Part shown: positions 1 through 6,431 of the stretch, piece by piece
Numbering within the stretch: the first letter of the stretch is position 1
Layout of the letters: every line of letters starts with the position of its first letter
Assembly (NCBI GenBank): GCA_002343335.1
Contig: DDSI01000262.1
Span: 1 to 6,452, forward strand
DNA: 6,452 nucleotides
Direction of reading: 5' to 3'
Origin: Bacteriovoracaceae bacterium UBA2394
Lineage (GTDB): Bacteria; Bdellovibrionota; UBA2394
Notes under the pieces: generated by a model
Databases searched by the model: none
What the model was told of the DNA's origin: nothing
The model's input: the letters and a program-made list of their open reading frames with translations, nothing else
Made by a program: the position numbers and the translations under genes

Positions 1-475
1 TTTCAAGATAGGAGGCCAAGCGCTGAAGAATGACGTCTAGAATACCGCCCACTTCTCCGGCGGCCACGAGGTTCACATAGAGAGCATCAAATACATTTGG
101 ATGCTTTTTCAACGCATCGGCAAAAGTCGATCCGCCTTCGACATCCGCTTGCACGCCCTTCACAACTTTTTTAAAGGCTGGATTCGCGGCTTGGGATCCT
201 AAAATATCGAGACATTGAACCAGAGGCAAACCGGCATCGATCATGGTTGCAAACTGTCGCGAGAAAACCACAATTTCCTTTTGAGAAACGCCCGAGCCAA
301 AAGAGAAGTTCATGTTGGCGAGACCACCGCCTCCGCCCCGAGAAGCGCTGATCTTCTTCGGACGAATTTGCTGAGCTCGCAAGTATTGAAGAATTTGGCC
401 TTCGTTCGCTGCTTCTTTCGTTCCAGATTTAACTTGGCCGTTCCGGGCAATGCCTTCCCATTTATACATTGGCAT
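1..475 (-). CDS. pilC: Type IV pilus inner-membrane platform protein PilC (N-terminal part, cut by window edge)
   Basis: PilC is the polytopic inner-membrane platform of the type IV pilus; it couples the cytoplasmic PilB and PilT motors to pilin assembly and disassembly. Only the first 158 codons lie in the window, of the roughly 400 usual for the family. The protein opens with MPMYKWEGIARNGQVKSG, the typical PilC/GspF start. A Gly-rich stretch lies near residues 47-51. The first GspF domain begins near residue 66 and includes FSRQFATMIDAGLPLVQCL and, near 139-153, AAGEVGGILDVILQRL, both characteristic of the family. No membrane segment is reached before the cut. The start at 475 is preferred over the in-frame ATG at 469 because it sits 8 nt after a strong Shine-Dalgarno. 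The gene begins 3 nt after the pilT stop, so translation is probably coupled. The family assignment is firm. PilC rather than a type II secretion GspF is inferred from the pilB-pilT context. Confidence 0.95.
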   Translation of the reverse strand, partial: MPMYKWEGIARNGQVKSGTKEAANEGQILQYLRAQQIRPKKISASRGGGGGLANMNFSFGSGVSQKEIVVFSRQFATMIDAGLPLVQCLDILGSQAANPAFKKVVKGVQADVEGGSTFADALKKHPNVFDALYVNLVAAGEVGGILDVILQRLASYLE

Positions 476-478
476 AGA

Positions 479-1651
479 TTATTCCCTCCCTCTCTTGGGC
501 GATTGTCCGGCGAGACTGGGCTGAGCGGGCCCATTTGCATTTTGCATAATCATGTTTCTAAATTCATCCACTTCACTAGTCGCTGCGATCGCATCATCCA
601 TAGTGATCGATCGCCGCTGGTAAAGACTGACCAACGTTTGATTAAGCGTCTGCATTCCGTGTTTTCCTTGGCCGATCTGCATCTGAGAATAAATTTGGTG
701 GAGCTTATCTTCGCGAATGAGATTTCGAATGGCGGCATTTGGAATCATAATTTCGCAAGCCATCACACGCCCCACTCCGGACGCCTTAGGAATCAAGGTT
801 TGAGAAATGACTCCTTCAAGCACGAAGGAAAGCTGGGCACGAATCTGAGGTTGTTGATGAGGTGGAAAGACATCGATAATACGATTGATCGTTTGCACCG
901 CAGAGTTTGTATGCAAAGTTGCAAAACATAGGTGACCCGTTTCTGCGATCGAAAGAGCGGCCTCGATCGTTTCCAAATCTCGTAACTCACCAATGAGAAC
1001 CACATCTGGATCCTGACGAAGCACATACTTCAAAGCCTTCTTGAAACTTTCCGTATCAGCATGCACCTCTCTTTGATTGACGATGCAACTCTTATGCGGA
1101 TGCAAAAATTCGATAGGATCTTCAATCGTAAGAATATGCTGATGGGTTTCGCGATTGATCTTATCTACCATTGCCGCCAACGTCGTGGATTTTCCGGAGC
1201 CGGTAGGGCCCGTCACAAGCACGAGACCGCGAGGGCGCTCGCACAAATCGGAAATGACTTTCGGCAAACCAAGCTCATCAAAGGTTTGAATTTTGAAGGG
1301 AATTTGTCGAAAGCTTCCCGACACCACACCGCGCTGTAGAAAGATATTTGCTCGAAATCGCGCAAGTCCCTTCATTCCGAAGGAAAGATCCAATTCCGAC
1401 TCCTCTTCAAATCGTGATTTCTGTTGATCCGTAAGAATGCTGTAGCACAAGCGTTTACAATCCGTGGGTGTAAGGGGCGGCGCTTTTAATGGAATCAATT
1501 CTCCATCAACCCGAATGACCGGCGGTGTCGCCGCGGTAATGTGCAAATCACTCGCGCCTTTGTCTAACATCGTTTTCAACAACTGATGGAGACTCAGCCC
1601 TTGGTTTTCGTTGACGCCGGTAATGTTATTTGGATCGACTTTATCTTCCAT
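479..1651 (-). CDS. pilT: Type IV pilus retraction ATPase PilT
   Basis: PilT is the hexameric cytoplasmic ATPase that drives pilus depolymerisation and so twitching motility. The product is 390 residues, slightly longer than the typical 340-370, because of a short N-terminal extension and a polar C-terminal tail. The N-terminal domain carries LLKTMLDKGASDLHI (about 24-38). The motor core has Walker A GPTGSGKS (148-155), the Asp box LTIEDPIEF (174-182), Walker B DPDVVLIGE (215-222 region) and the His box TGHLCFATLHTNS with H240 and H247. The AIRNLIRE motif (307-314), diagnostic for PilT and needed for retraction in the family, is intact and separates it from PilB. The open frame extends to a TTG at 1675, but those extra codons are the Shine-Dalgarno AGGGGAGAGG, so ATG 1651 is chosen. 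It lies between pilB (54 nt upstream) and pilC (3 nt downstream). PilU is a less likely alternative given the operon position. Confidence 0.96.
   Translation of the reverse strand: MEDKVDPNNITGVNENQGLSLHQLLKTMLDKGASDLHITAATPPVIRVDGELIPLKAPPLTPTDCKRLCYSILTDQQKSRFEEESELDLSFGMKGLARFRANIFLQRGVVSGSFRQIPFKIQTFDELGLPKVISDLCERPRGLVLVTGPTGSGKSTTLAAMVDKINRETHQHILTIEDPIEFLHPHKSCIVNQREVHADTESFKKALKYVLRQDPDVVLIGELRDLETIEAALSIAETGHLCFATLHTNSAVQTINRIIDVFPPHQQPQIRAQLSFVLEGVISQTLIPKASGVGRVMACEIMIPNAAIRNLIREDKLHQIYSQMQIGQGKHGMQTLNQTLVSLYQRRSITMDDAIAATSEVDEFRNMIMQNANGPAQPSLAGQSPKRGRE
484..492 (-). promoter_or_regulatory. Ribosome binding site of pilC, inside the pilT 3' end
   Basis: On the minus strand this reads GAGGGAGGG, ending 8 nt before the ATG at 475. 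It lies within the last codons of pilT and decides the pilC start in favour of 475 over the internal ATG at 469, which would be 14 nt away. The arrangement points to translational coupling of pilT and pilC. Confidence 0.75.
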
Positions 1652-1660
1652 CGTCTGGTT

Positions 1661-1670
1661 CCTCTCCCCT
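1661..1670 (-). promoter_or_regulatory. Ribosome binding site of pilT
   Basis: The minus strand reads AGGGGAGAGG, 9 nt before ATG 1651. This strong match to the 16S anti-Shine-Dalgarno fixes the pilT start at 1651. The upstream in-frame TTG at 1675 would place this site inside the coding sequence. Confidence 0.8.
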
Positions 1671-1705
1671 AACAAATCCGCACTTTGATCGCGTCACTCC
1701 ATCGA

Positions 1706-3421
1706 TCACGTGTGGTCGGAAGCGGTACAACGTACTGCCTCTTCCACGGTGGTAACTCCATCCCTGATTTTGTTGATTGCCGACATACGCAACGTCTGCA
1801 TTCCTAAACGTATGGCTTCTCGTTTGAGCTCAGCGGTACTTGCGCCGTTCAAAACGAATTCCTTCAATTCGTCTTTCATGACCATGACTTCATAAAGAGC
1901 GACTCGACCTTTGTATCCCGTGTTCGAACAGTTGCTGCAGCCCTTGCCTTGATAAATTTTCATCGACGGGGCGGCGTCTGGATTCACCCCGATATCAAGA
2001 AGAGTTTGCACGGGCACCTTTATTTCCTCTTTGCATTCGCCACAAATTCGGCGAGCCAAACGTTGAGCCACAATGGCATTGAGCGCAGAAGCCACTAAGA
2101 AAGGCTCTACCCCCATATTTAAAAGACGACTGACCGTGCTTGGCGCATCATTCGTGTGCAATGTGGAGAGCACCAAGTGACCCGTAAGAGCGGCCTTAAT
2201 TGCAATTTCAGCGGTTTCGAAGTCTCGAACTTCCCCCACCATGATGATGTCGGGATCTTGCCGCAGAAATGAGCGAAGGGCCGCTGCAAAGTTGAGGCCA
2301 ATGTCTTCATGCATTTGCACTTGATTGATCCCGAGCAGGTTGAATTCGACGGGATCTTCCGCAGTAGAAATATTCTCAGTGATTTGATTGAGCTCGGAGA
2401 GAGCAGAGTACAGCGTCGTCGTTTTACCAGATCCCGTAGGACCCGTGACGAGAACCATACCGTAGGGCTGATGGATCGCTTTCTTAAAATCGGCCAAGGC
2501 CTTTTCTTCGAATCCAAGTTTGGTCATGTCGAGCTGCAGATTTCCCTTGTCCAAAAGACGAAGCACCGCCTTCTCACCAAAGAGCGTGGGCAAAACGGAA
2601 ACCCGGTAGTCCATTTCCTTGCCTTTGGCATATTTCAATTTAATACGACCGTCCTGGGGAAGGCGTCTCTCAGCAATATCGAGCTGAGACATAATTTTCA
2701 CACGCGAGAGAAGAGCGTTTTTCAACTTGAGAGGAGGACGCATTTGTTCTTGAAGAACACCGTCAATACGGTAGCGAACTCTAAATTCCTTCTCATAAGG
2801 TTCAATGTGAATATCGGAAGCACCCTTCTTGATGGCTTCCATCAAAATCAGATTCACCAACTTAACGACCGGCGCATCTTCGGAAGATTTTTCGAGATCC
2901 GCTAGATTCATGTCCTTATCGGCAGCGACGACTTCAACTTCCTCGTCTTCAAATCCAGCCATGACCTCGCTGAACTTCATTTCATCGCTTTGATAATATT
3001 TATCGATGGCGGCTTTGATCGCTATCTCACTGGCCACGACCACTTCGACGTTATACCCCGTTAGAAATTTAATATCGTCGATTGCAAAAATATTAGAAGG
3101 ATCGCTCATCGCAACAATGAGGTTGCTGCCAACTTTGTTAACTGGAATCACTAAGTGTTTTTCTGCGACGTCCTGTGGAACGAGTTGAATGATTTCCGCA
3201 TCGATATCAAATGACGTAAGATCAATCGAAGGAACACCAAACTGTTTACTCAGAAAATTGGTGAGATCAGATTCCTTGATAAATCCAAGTTTTGTAAGAC
3301 TTGCAGAAAGTCGACCCCCTCCCGTTCGCGCCGCCTCTTGCGCCTTCATAAGTTGAGACGCCGAGATCAAATTTTCACGGACGAGAAGTTCGCCTAACCG
3401 ATTGGAAGGTAACGTTGCCAT
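1706..3421 (-). CDS. pilB: Type IV pilus extension ATPase PilB
   Basis: PilB is the cytoplasmic hexameric ATPase that powers type IV pilus assembly. At 571 residues it is full length for the family. An N-terminal MshEN/T2SSE_N-type domain (about 8-140) opens with RLGELLVRENLIS. A low-complexity acidic linker (about 146-182) follows, then the N2 domain with KKGASDIHIEPYEKEFRVRY (about 198-217). The motor core holds Walker A GPTGSGKT (327-334), the Asp box TAEDPVEF (353-360), Walker B DPDIIMVGE (389-397) and the His box GHLVLSTLHT with H415 and H422. A zinc-binding tetracysteine, C460-x2-C463 and C495-x2-C498, is typical of PilB and GspE and absent from PilT. Pairing with PilT and PilC favours PilB over GspE. 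It is the first gene of the pil block and has its own candidate promoter in the 125-nt gap after ribF. The ATG at 3421 follows AAGGGGAG at a rather long 12-nt spacing. Confidence 0.96.
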   Translation of the reverse strand: MATLPSNRLGELLVRENLISASQLMKAQEAARTGGGRLSASLTKLGFIKESDLTNFLSKQFGVPSIDLTSFDIDAEIIQLVPQDVAEKHLVIPVNKVGSNLIVAMSDPSNIFAIDDIKFLTGYNVEVVVASEIAIKAAIDKYYQSDEMKFSEVMAGFEDEEVEVVAADKDMNLADLEKSSEDAPVVKLVNLILMEAIKKGASDIHIEPYEKEFRVRYRIDGVLQEQMRPPLKLKNALLSRVKIMSQLDIAERRLPQDGRIKLKYAKGKEMDYRVSVLPTLFGEKAVLRLLDKGNLQLDMTKLGFEEKALADFKKAIHQPYGMVLVTGPTGSGKTTTLYSALSELNQITENISTAEDPVEFNLLGINQVQMHEDIGLNFAAALRSFLRQDPDIIMVGEVRDFETAEIAIKAALTGHLVLSTLHTNDAPSTVSRLLNMGVEPFLVASALNAIVAQRLARRICGECKEEIKVPVQTLLDIGVNPDAAPSMKIYQGKGCSNCSNTGYKGRVALYEVMVMKDELKEFVLNGASTAELKREAIRLGMQTLRMSAINKIRDGVTTVEEAVRCTASDHT

Positions 3422-3433
3422 GATTTGTAACTA

Positions 3434-3441
3434 CTCCCCTT
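3434..3441 (-). promoter_or_regulatory. Ribosome binding site of pilB (long spacing)
   Basis: The minus strand reads AAGGGGAG, 12 nt before ATG 3421. The sequence is strong but the spacing is longer than the usual 5-9 nt, which may lower initiation. No better in-frame start lies closer. Confidence 0.55.
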
Positions 3442-3456
3442 ACGCATTCGCGCGTT

Positions 3457-3480
3457 GCGCTATATACGATAGTGTAGCGC
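3457..3480. repeat. 24-bp imperfect palindrome upstream of pilB
   Basis: The two outer 6-bp arms, GCGCTA and TAGCGC on the minus strand, are perfect inverted repeats around a 12-nt centre with little further pairing. The palindrome covers the candidate pilB -10 box and the expected transcription start, so it could be an operator for a dimeric regulator or a 5'-leader hairpin. There is no T-tract after it, so it is not a convincing terminator. The symmetry is seen directly; the function is inferred. Confidence 0.4.
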
Positions 3481-3499
3481 ACCCCGGACAAAATGTGAC
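3471..3499 (-). promoter_or_regulatory. Candidate sigma70-type promoter of the pilBTC operon
   Basis: On the minus strand a -35-like GTCACA (3494-3499) and a -10-like TACACT (3471-3476) are separated by 17 nt. Each matches the consensus at 4 of 6 positions. Transcription would start near 3464, giving a leader of about 40 nt ahead of pilB. The match is modest, but the gap is the only non-coding space large enough for a promoter in this block, and no terminator after ribF is visible. Read-through from ribF therefore remains possible. Confidence 0.35.
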
Positions 3500-3546
3500 G
3501 ACTTGCGCCAAAAATTGGTTCGGTCGGCAACGCGTTAGACAGGCGG

Positions 3547-4575
3547 TTAAGCTAAACGTGGAAAACTTCTAAAGAACGGCGCCAGGGTGGGGCTCTGAGA
3601 CAAACTCCAGGACTGCGTCGCATCAAATGCTGAAAATATTTTCGTAGCGAAAAGAATATCCAGAATTTTTTGCACATCGCTACCGATCTGCCCCCGAAGC
3701 TCTTCCAGTCCTGAGAATTGGCGCTCGTCCCGAATCTTCTCTAATAAATAGAGGCGCGCTTTTCGCGAATAAAGATCTCCTGAAAATTGCATGAGATGGG
3801 ATTCAATCGTCTTTTTGGATTCTCTTCCATGAAGCGTCGGTCGAACACCCACATTGGTGGCCGCAGGAAAGAATCGTCCCGTTTCTAAATCACAATAAAC
3901 GGAAGCATAAACCCCATTACCCGGCAGACACTCCTTCTCGGTTCGCAGATTAGCCGTATGAAATCCCAAAGGCCCTCCTTTTCCATCGCCCGGCTCGATT
4001 ATGCCAGTGAGAAAATAATGATATCCCAGAGCCTCATTCGCATTTTGAATCTCGCCAGAAGAAATCCACTCCCTAATTCGCGTGCTGCTCATCACGTTAC
4101 CTTGTTGAGTGGGAATCGGTTCAACCACATCAACCGTCCAATGGTTGTATTGTTCCAACAGATCGGGAGTGCCGGCCGCCCCTTTTCCAAATCGAAAATT
4201 TCTTCCCACCACGATGTCCTTGGCGTGCAGTCGAGCATCTAAAATATTTTCGGCAAAATGTACGGCACTCATTTCGGAAAAACGACGATCGAAAGTCTGA
4301 TTGATAATCGTTGAGAAAGGAAAATTCATGAGCATTTCCAATTTCTCTTCCGGAGTGAGAATCAGTTTGGGAGCGCGATCAGGTCGGAGAATTTTGCTAG
4401 GATGGGGATCAAAGCTAAAGCAAATGGGACTCTGCTTCTTGCGCAAAGCGATATCCAAACACGTCGAAATGATTTTCTGATGGCCTCGATGCACGCCATC
4501 GAAATTGCCGAGACACACCGCACTCAAACTCGAAGAAGTAAACTTCTCGTAGGATTTCAAAACTTCACGACCCAT
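3547..4575 (-). CDS. ribF: Bifunctional riboflavin kinase / FAD synthetase RibF
   Basis: RibF phosphorylates riboflavin to FMN and then adenylylates FMN to FAD in the cytoplasm. The product is 342 residues counted from ATG 4575, slightly longer than the usual 305-320. The N-terminal nucleotidyltransferase (FAD synthetase) module has GNFDGVHRGH (23-32), FSFDPHPSKIL (54-64), VVGRNFRFGKGAAGT (122-136) and SSTRIREWISSG (164-175). The C-terminal riboflavin kinase module has NVGVRPT (about 241-247), ESHL (about 258-261) with the likely catalytic Glu, and RDERQF. The usual GRxLGFPTAN motif is GGPLGFHTAN here (about 200-209): the Pro of PTAN is His, while Thr and Asn are kept. The last 30 or so residues, after the kinase domain, match nothing I know. 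An in-frame GTG at 4584 is an alternative start; ATG 4575 is preferred because of the candidate promoter position, though neither has a strong Shine-Dalgarno. ribF is divergent from the kinase gene and lies upstream of pilB on the same strand. Confidence 0.94.
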   Translation of the reverse strand: MGREVLKSYEKFTSSSLSAVCLGNFDGVHRGHQKIISTCLDIALRKKQSPICFSFDPHPSKILRPDRAPKLILTPEEKLEMLMNFPFSTIINQTFDRRFSEMSAVHFAENILDARLHAKDIVVGRNFRFGKGAAGTPDLLEQYNHWTVDVVEPIPTQQGNVMSSTRIREWISSGEIQNANEALGYHYFLTGIIEPGDGKGGPLGFHTANLRTEKECLPGNGVYASVYCDLETGRFFPAATNVGVRPTLHGRESKKTIESHLMQFSGDLYSRKARLYLLEKIRDERQFSGLEELRGQIGSDVQKILDILFATKIFSAFDATQSWSLSQSPTLAPFFRSFPRLA

Positions 4576-4592
4576 GACGCTCACTGACCTAT

Positions 4593-4621
4593 GTTATTGT
4601 GGAAAAGAGATTTTCTGTCTA
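4593..4621 (-). promoter_or_regulatory. Candidate sigma70-type promoter of ribF
   Basis: The minus strand has TAGACA (4616-4621; 5 of 6 to the -35 consensus), a 17-nt spacer and AATAAC (4593-4598; 4 of 6 to the -10 consensus). Transcription would begin near 4586, about 10 nt before ATG 4575 and almost at GTG 4584, which favours the ATG. The boxes lie in the leader of the divergent kinase gene, so the two transcripts could interfere. I could not find an equally good plus-strand promoter for the kinase here. Confidence 0.35.
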
Positions 4622-4640
4622 CGGGGACCATTTAAACCGC

Positions 4641-6431
4641 ATGAGCTTGGAAAAGACGCCTACATTTCGCGTCCAACCTTTTGGAGATTACTATCTGCTC
4701 CAGCGTATTGCCGTGGGCGGTATGGCCGAGATCTTTAAGGCCAAGCAAATCGGTGTACGAGGTTTTGAAAAGATCGTCGTCATCAAAAAAATTCTGCAGC
4801 ATCTGAGCGAAGATCCCGAATTCGTTGAAATGTTCGAAGACGAGGCTAAGATCGCGGCCCAGCTTACTCAAGCAAATATCGTCCAAATATACGAACTCGG
4901 CGAGGTCGATGCCACGCTCTACATCACGATGGAATACATTGATGGGAAAAACATGCGGGATGTCACTCGGTCCGCCACGCAAAGAGGGATTCACCTTAGC
5001 ATCGAGCAATCCGTTTACCTTATGGTCGAGGTGCTGAAGGGATTAGATTACGCCCACCGAAAAACGGATTCATCGAGCAATCCGCTCTCGATCGTCCATC
5101 GCGACATGAGTCCTCAAAACATCATCGTCTCCTACGAAGGCGAAGTAAAAATTTTGGATTTCGGAATTGCCAAAGCTGCATCCAAGATCTCAAAGACCGA
5201 AGCTGGTGTTCTAAAAGGTAAGTTTAGCTACATGTCGCCGGAGCAAGCTTCCGGAAAAGTGATCGATCAGACTTCGGACATCTACGCCTGCGGAGTAATT
5301 TTGCATGAGCTTTTAACTTCCGAGCGACTCTTTAGGGCAAAGACGGATATGGAAACGCTGGAAAGAGTGAAGGAAGGAAAAGTCCCCGCGCCCAGCGAGA
5401 AAAATCCCGATGTGCCTCCGGAACTGGATCGCATTGTCTTAAAATCGCTCGCGAAGGATCAATATCAGCGCTACAGATCCTCCGGAGAATTTCTGACAGA
5501 TCTCACTCGATTCTCCCATGAACAAAAATTCAATCATTCCTCGCAAGAACTCTCGGCCTTCATGAAGACACTTTTCGCGGAGACGATTTCGTCCGAGAAA
5601 GAAAATCTATTAAAGGCTCTCGCTCAAATCCCGGCCAACGCCACCGAACAATTGCAGAATGCAAAGACAAACATTGCCTTCAAGCGAAGCCCATTCAGCG
5701 GCAATACCGAAGCCTATGATAGTTCAAAGCATCGAAATGAAGAGTCGGTGACCGCGGAACCGATGGATGGAAAACAAACGAAAGCGCGGTTCCTTCGAAT
5801 ACTCATTGTGCTTTGTTTCTTAGCGGCTGCCGCACTCATTTATTTTCAACCTCAAATGAAACGAAATTCTTCGGTCATGAGGGAGGAAGACTCTGAAACT
5901 GCGATTTCGATGGAGCGTCCGCCCCCTCCACCTCTTCCTCAAGATCAATTCGACAACCTTAAAAACGTTCCTCCGCCGACACCGGATCTCGATCAAAAAT
6001 TGGACAATGCCGGCCGAGAGGATCCGATCGAGGAAAAGCCAATTCCTAAACCCACTCCCGCAGCTACGCCCGCTGTGGTGCCAAAACCCAAGCCCGTTCC
6101 AAAAAAGAAAGTGGTTGAAGCCAAGAGAGTCGTGGAGGCAAAGAAGCCGCAAAAAAAACCGACGCCCGCGCCCAGTCCCGCTCCTAAAAAAAGCGTCACC
6201 CAAAGCTCCGGGAAGGGCAGCATCGATGTCATCGCGCCGCTCGAGGGGTTCGCACAATTGTTTGTAAATAATAAGCCAATGGGCACCGTCCCCGGCCCGA
6301 AAGCGCGTGGTATTCCTCTAGACGAAGGCAAACACGAAATTTCCTGTCAGACTTCTTCTCGAAAATATTCTGGAAGTATTCAGGTCAAACCCAACGAGCG
6401 CATCACCGTTCACTGCCAAGATCTTAAGTAA
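4641..6431 (+). CDS. Membrane-anchored Ser/Thr protein kinase with C-terminal PEGA-like domain
   Basis: This is a eukaryotic-like (Hanks-type) Ser/Thr kinase of 596 residues, predicted to sense at or outside the inner membrane and phosphorylate cytoplasmic proteins. The kinase domain spans about 14-290: glycine loop IAVGGMAEIF (23-32), VAIK-type lysine K49 in VVIKK, alpha-C Glu near 68, catalytic loop HRDMSPQN (153-160; base D155, N160), Mg-binding DFG (173-175) and SPE (199-201). All key residues are present, so it should be active. A polar juxtamembrane region (about 292-382) precedes one transmembrane helix (about 384-402). Basic residues before it suit an inside-to-outside orientation. 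Beyond it lie a Pro/acidic then Pro/Lys/Ala-rich linker (about 426-517) with VVEAK twice, and a C-terminal PEGA-like domain (about 526-596) with the VNNKPMGTVPGP turn. ATG 4641 is chosen as the start; an in-frame GTG at 4599 adds 14 residues but has no Shine-Dalgarno. The ligand and targets cannot be told. Confidence 0.9.
   Translation: MSLEKTPTFRVQPFGDYYLLQRIAVGGMAEIFKAKQIGVRGFEKIVVIKKILQHLSEDPEFVEMFEDEAKIAAQLTQANIVQIYELGEVDATLYITMEYIDGKNMRDVTRSATQRGIHLSIEQSVYLMVEVLKGLDYAHRKTDSSSNPLSIVHRDMSPQNIIVSYEGEVKILDFGIAKAASKISKTEAGVLKGKFSYMSPEQASGKVIDQTSDIYACGVILHELLTSERLFRAKTDMETLERVKEGKVPAPSEKNPDVPPELDRIVLKSLAKDQYQRYRSSGEFLTDLTRFSHEQKFNHSSQELSAFMKTLFAETISSEKENLLKALAQIPANATEQLQNAKTNIAFKRSPFSGNTEAYDSSKHRNEESVTAEPMDGKQTKARFLRILIVLCFLAAAALIYFQPQMKRNSSVMREEDSETAISMERPPPPPLPQDQFDNLKNVPPPTPDLDQKLDNAGREDPIEEKPIPKPTPAATPAVVPKPKPVPKKKVVEAKRVVEAKKPQKKPTPAPSPAPKKSVTQSSGKGSIDVIAPLEGFAQLFVNNKPMGTVPGPKARGIPLDEGKHEISCQTSSRKYSGSIQVKPNERITVHCQDLK

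Noticed and set aside
215..931. Long plus-strand open frame (238 codons) antisense to pilT and pilC
   Set aside because: It lies opposite well-supported coding sequence of both genes, resembles no known family, is rich in Arg/His/Ser as shadow frames are, and has no ribosome binding site.
1652..1675. Upstream in-frame TTG start for pilT
   Set aside because: The eight extra codons contain the pilT Shine-Dalgarno itself, and no ribosome binding site precedes the TTG.
2309..2905. Plus-strand open frame (198 codons) antisense to pilB
   Set aside because: It is wholly inside the conserved motor region of pilB. Its residues mirror the reverse complement of conserved motifs and no domain is recognisable.
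3484..3515. Possible sigma54 promoter upstream of pilB (TGGCGC on the minus strand)
   Set aside because: The -24-like TGGC is present, but no GC doublet falls at the required 10-bp distance for a -12 element.
3500..3546. Possible intrinsic terminator after ribF
   Set aside because: Only a weak 4-bp stem (CCAA/TTGG) is visible and no T-tract follows a GC-rich hairpin.
6107..6150. Tandem repeat in the kinase linker (VVEAK twice)
   Set aside because: The two copies are only five residues, differ at the DNA level, and fit ordinary low-complexity drift in a Pro/Lys-rich stalk rather than a defined repeat array.
5820..6257. Minus-strand open frame antisense to the kinase stalk
   Set aside because: Its apparent Arg/Gly-rich composition is the complement of Pro/Lys-rich codons in the kinase linker, and there is no independent support for it.
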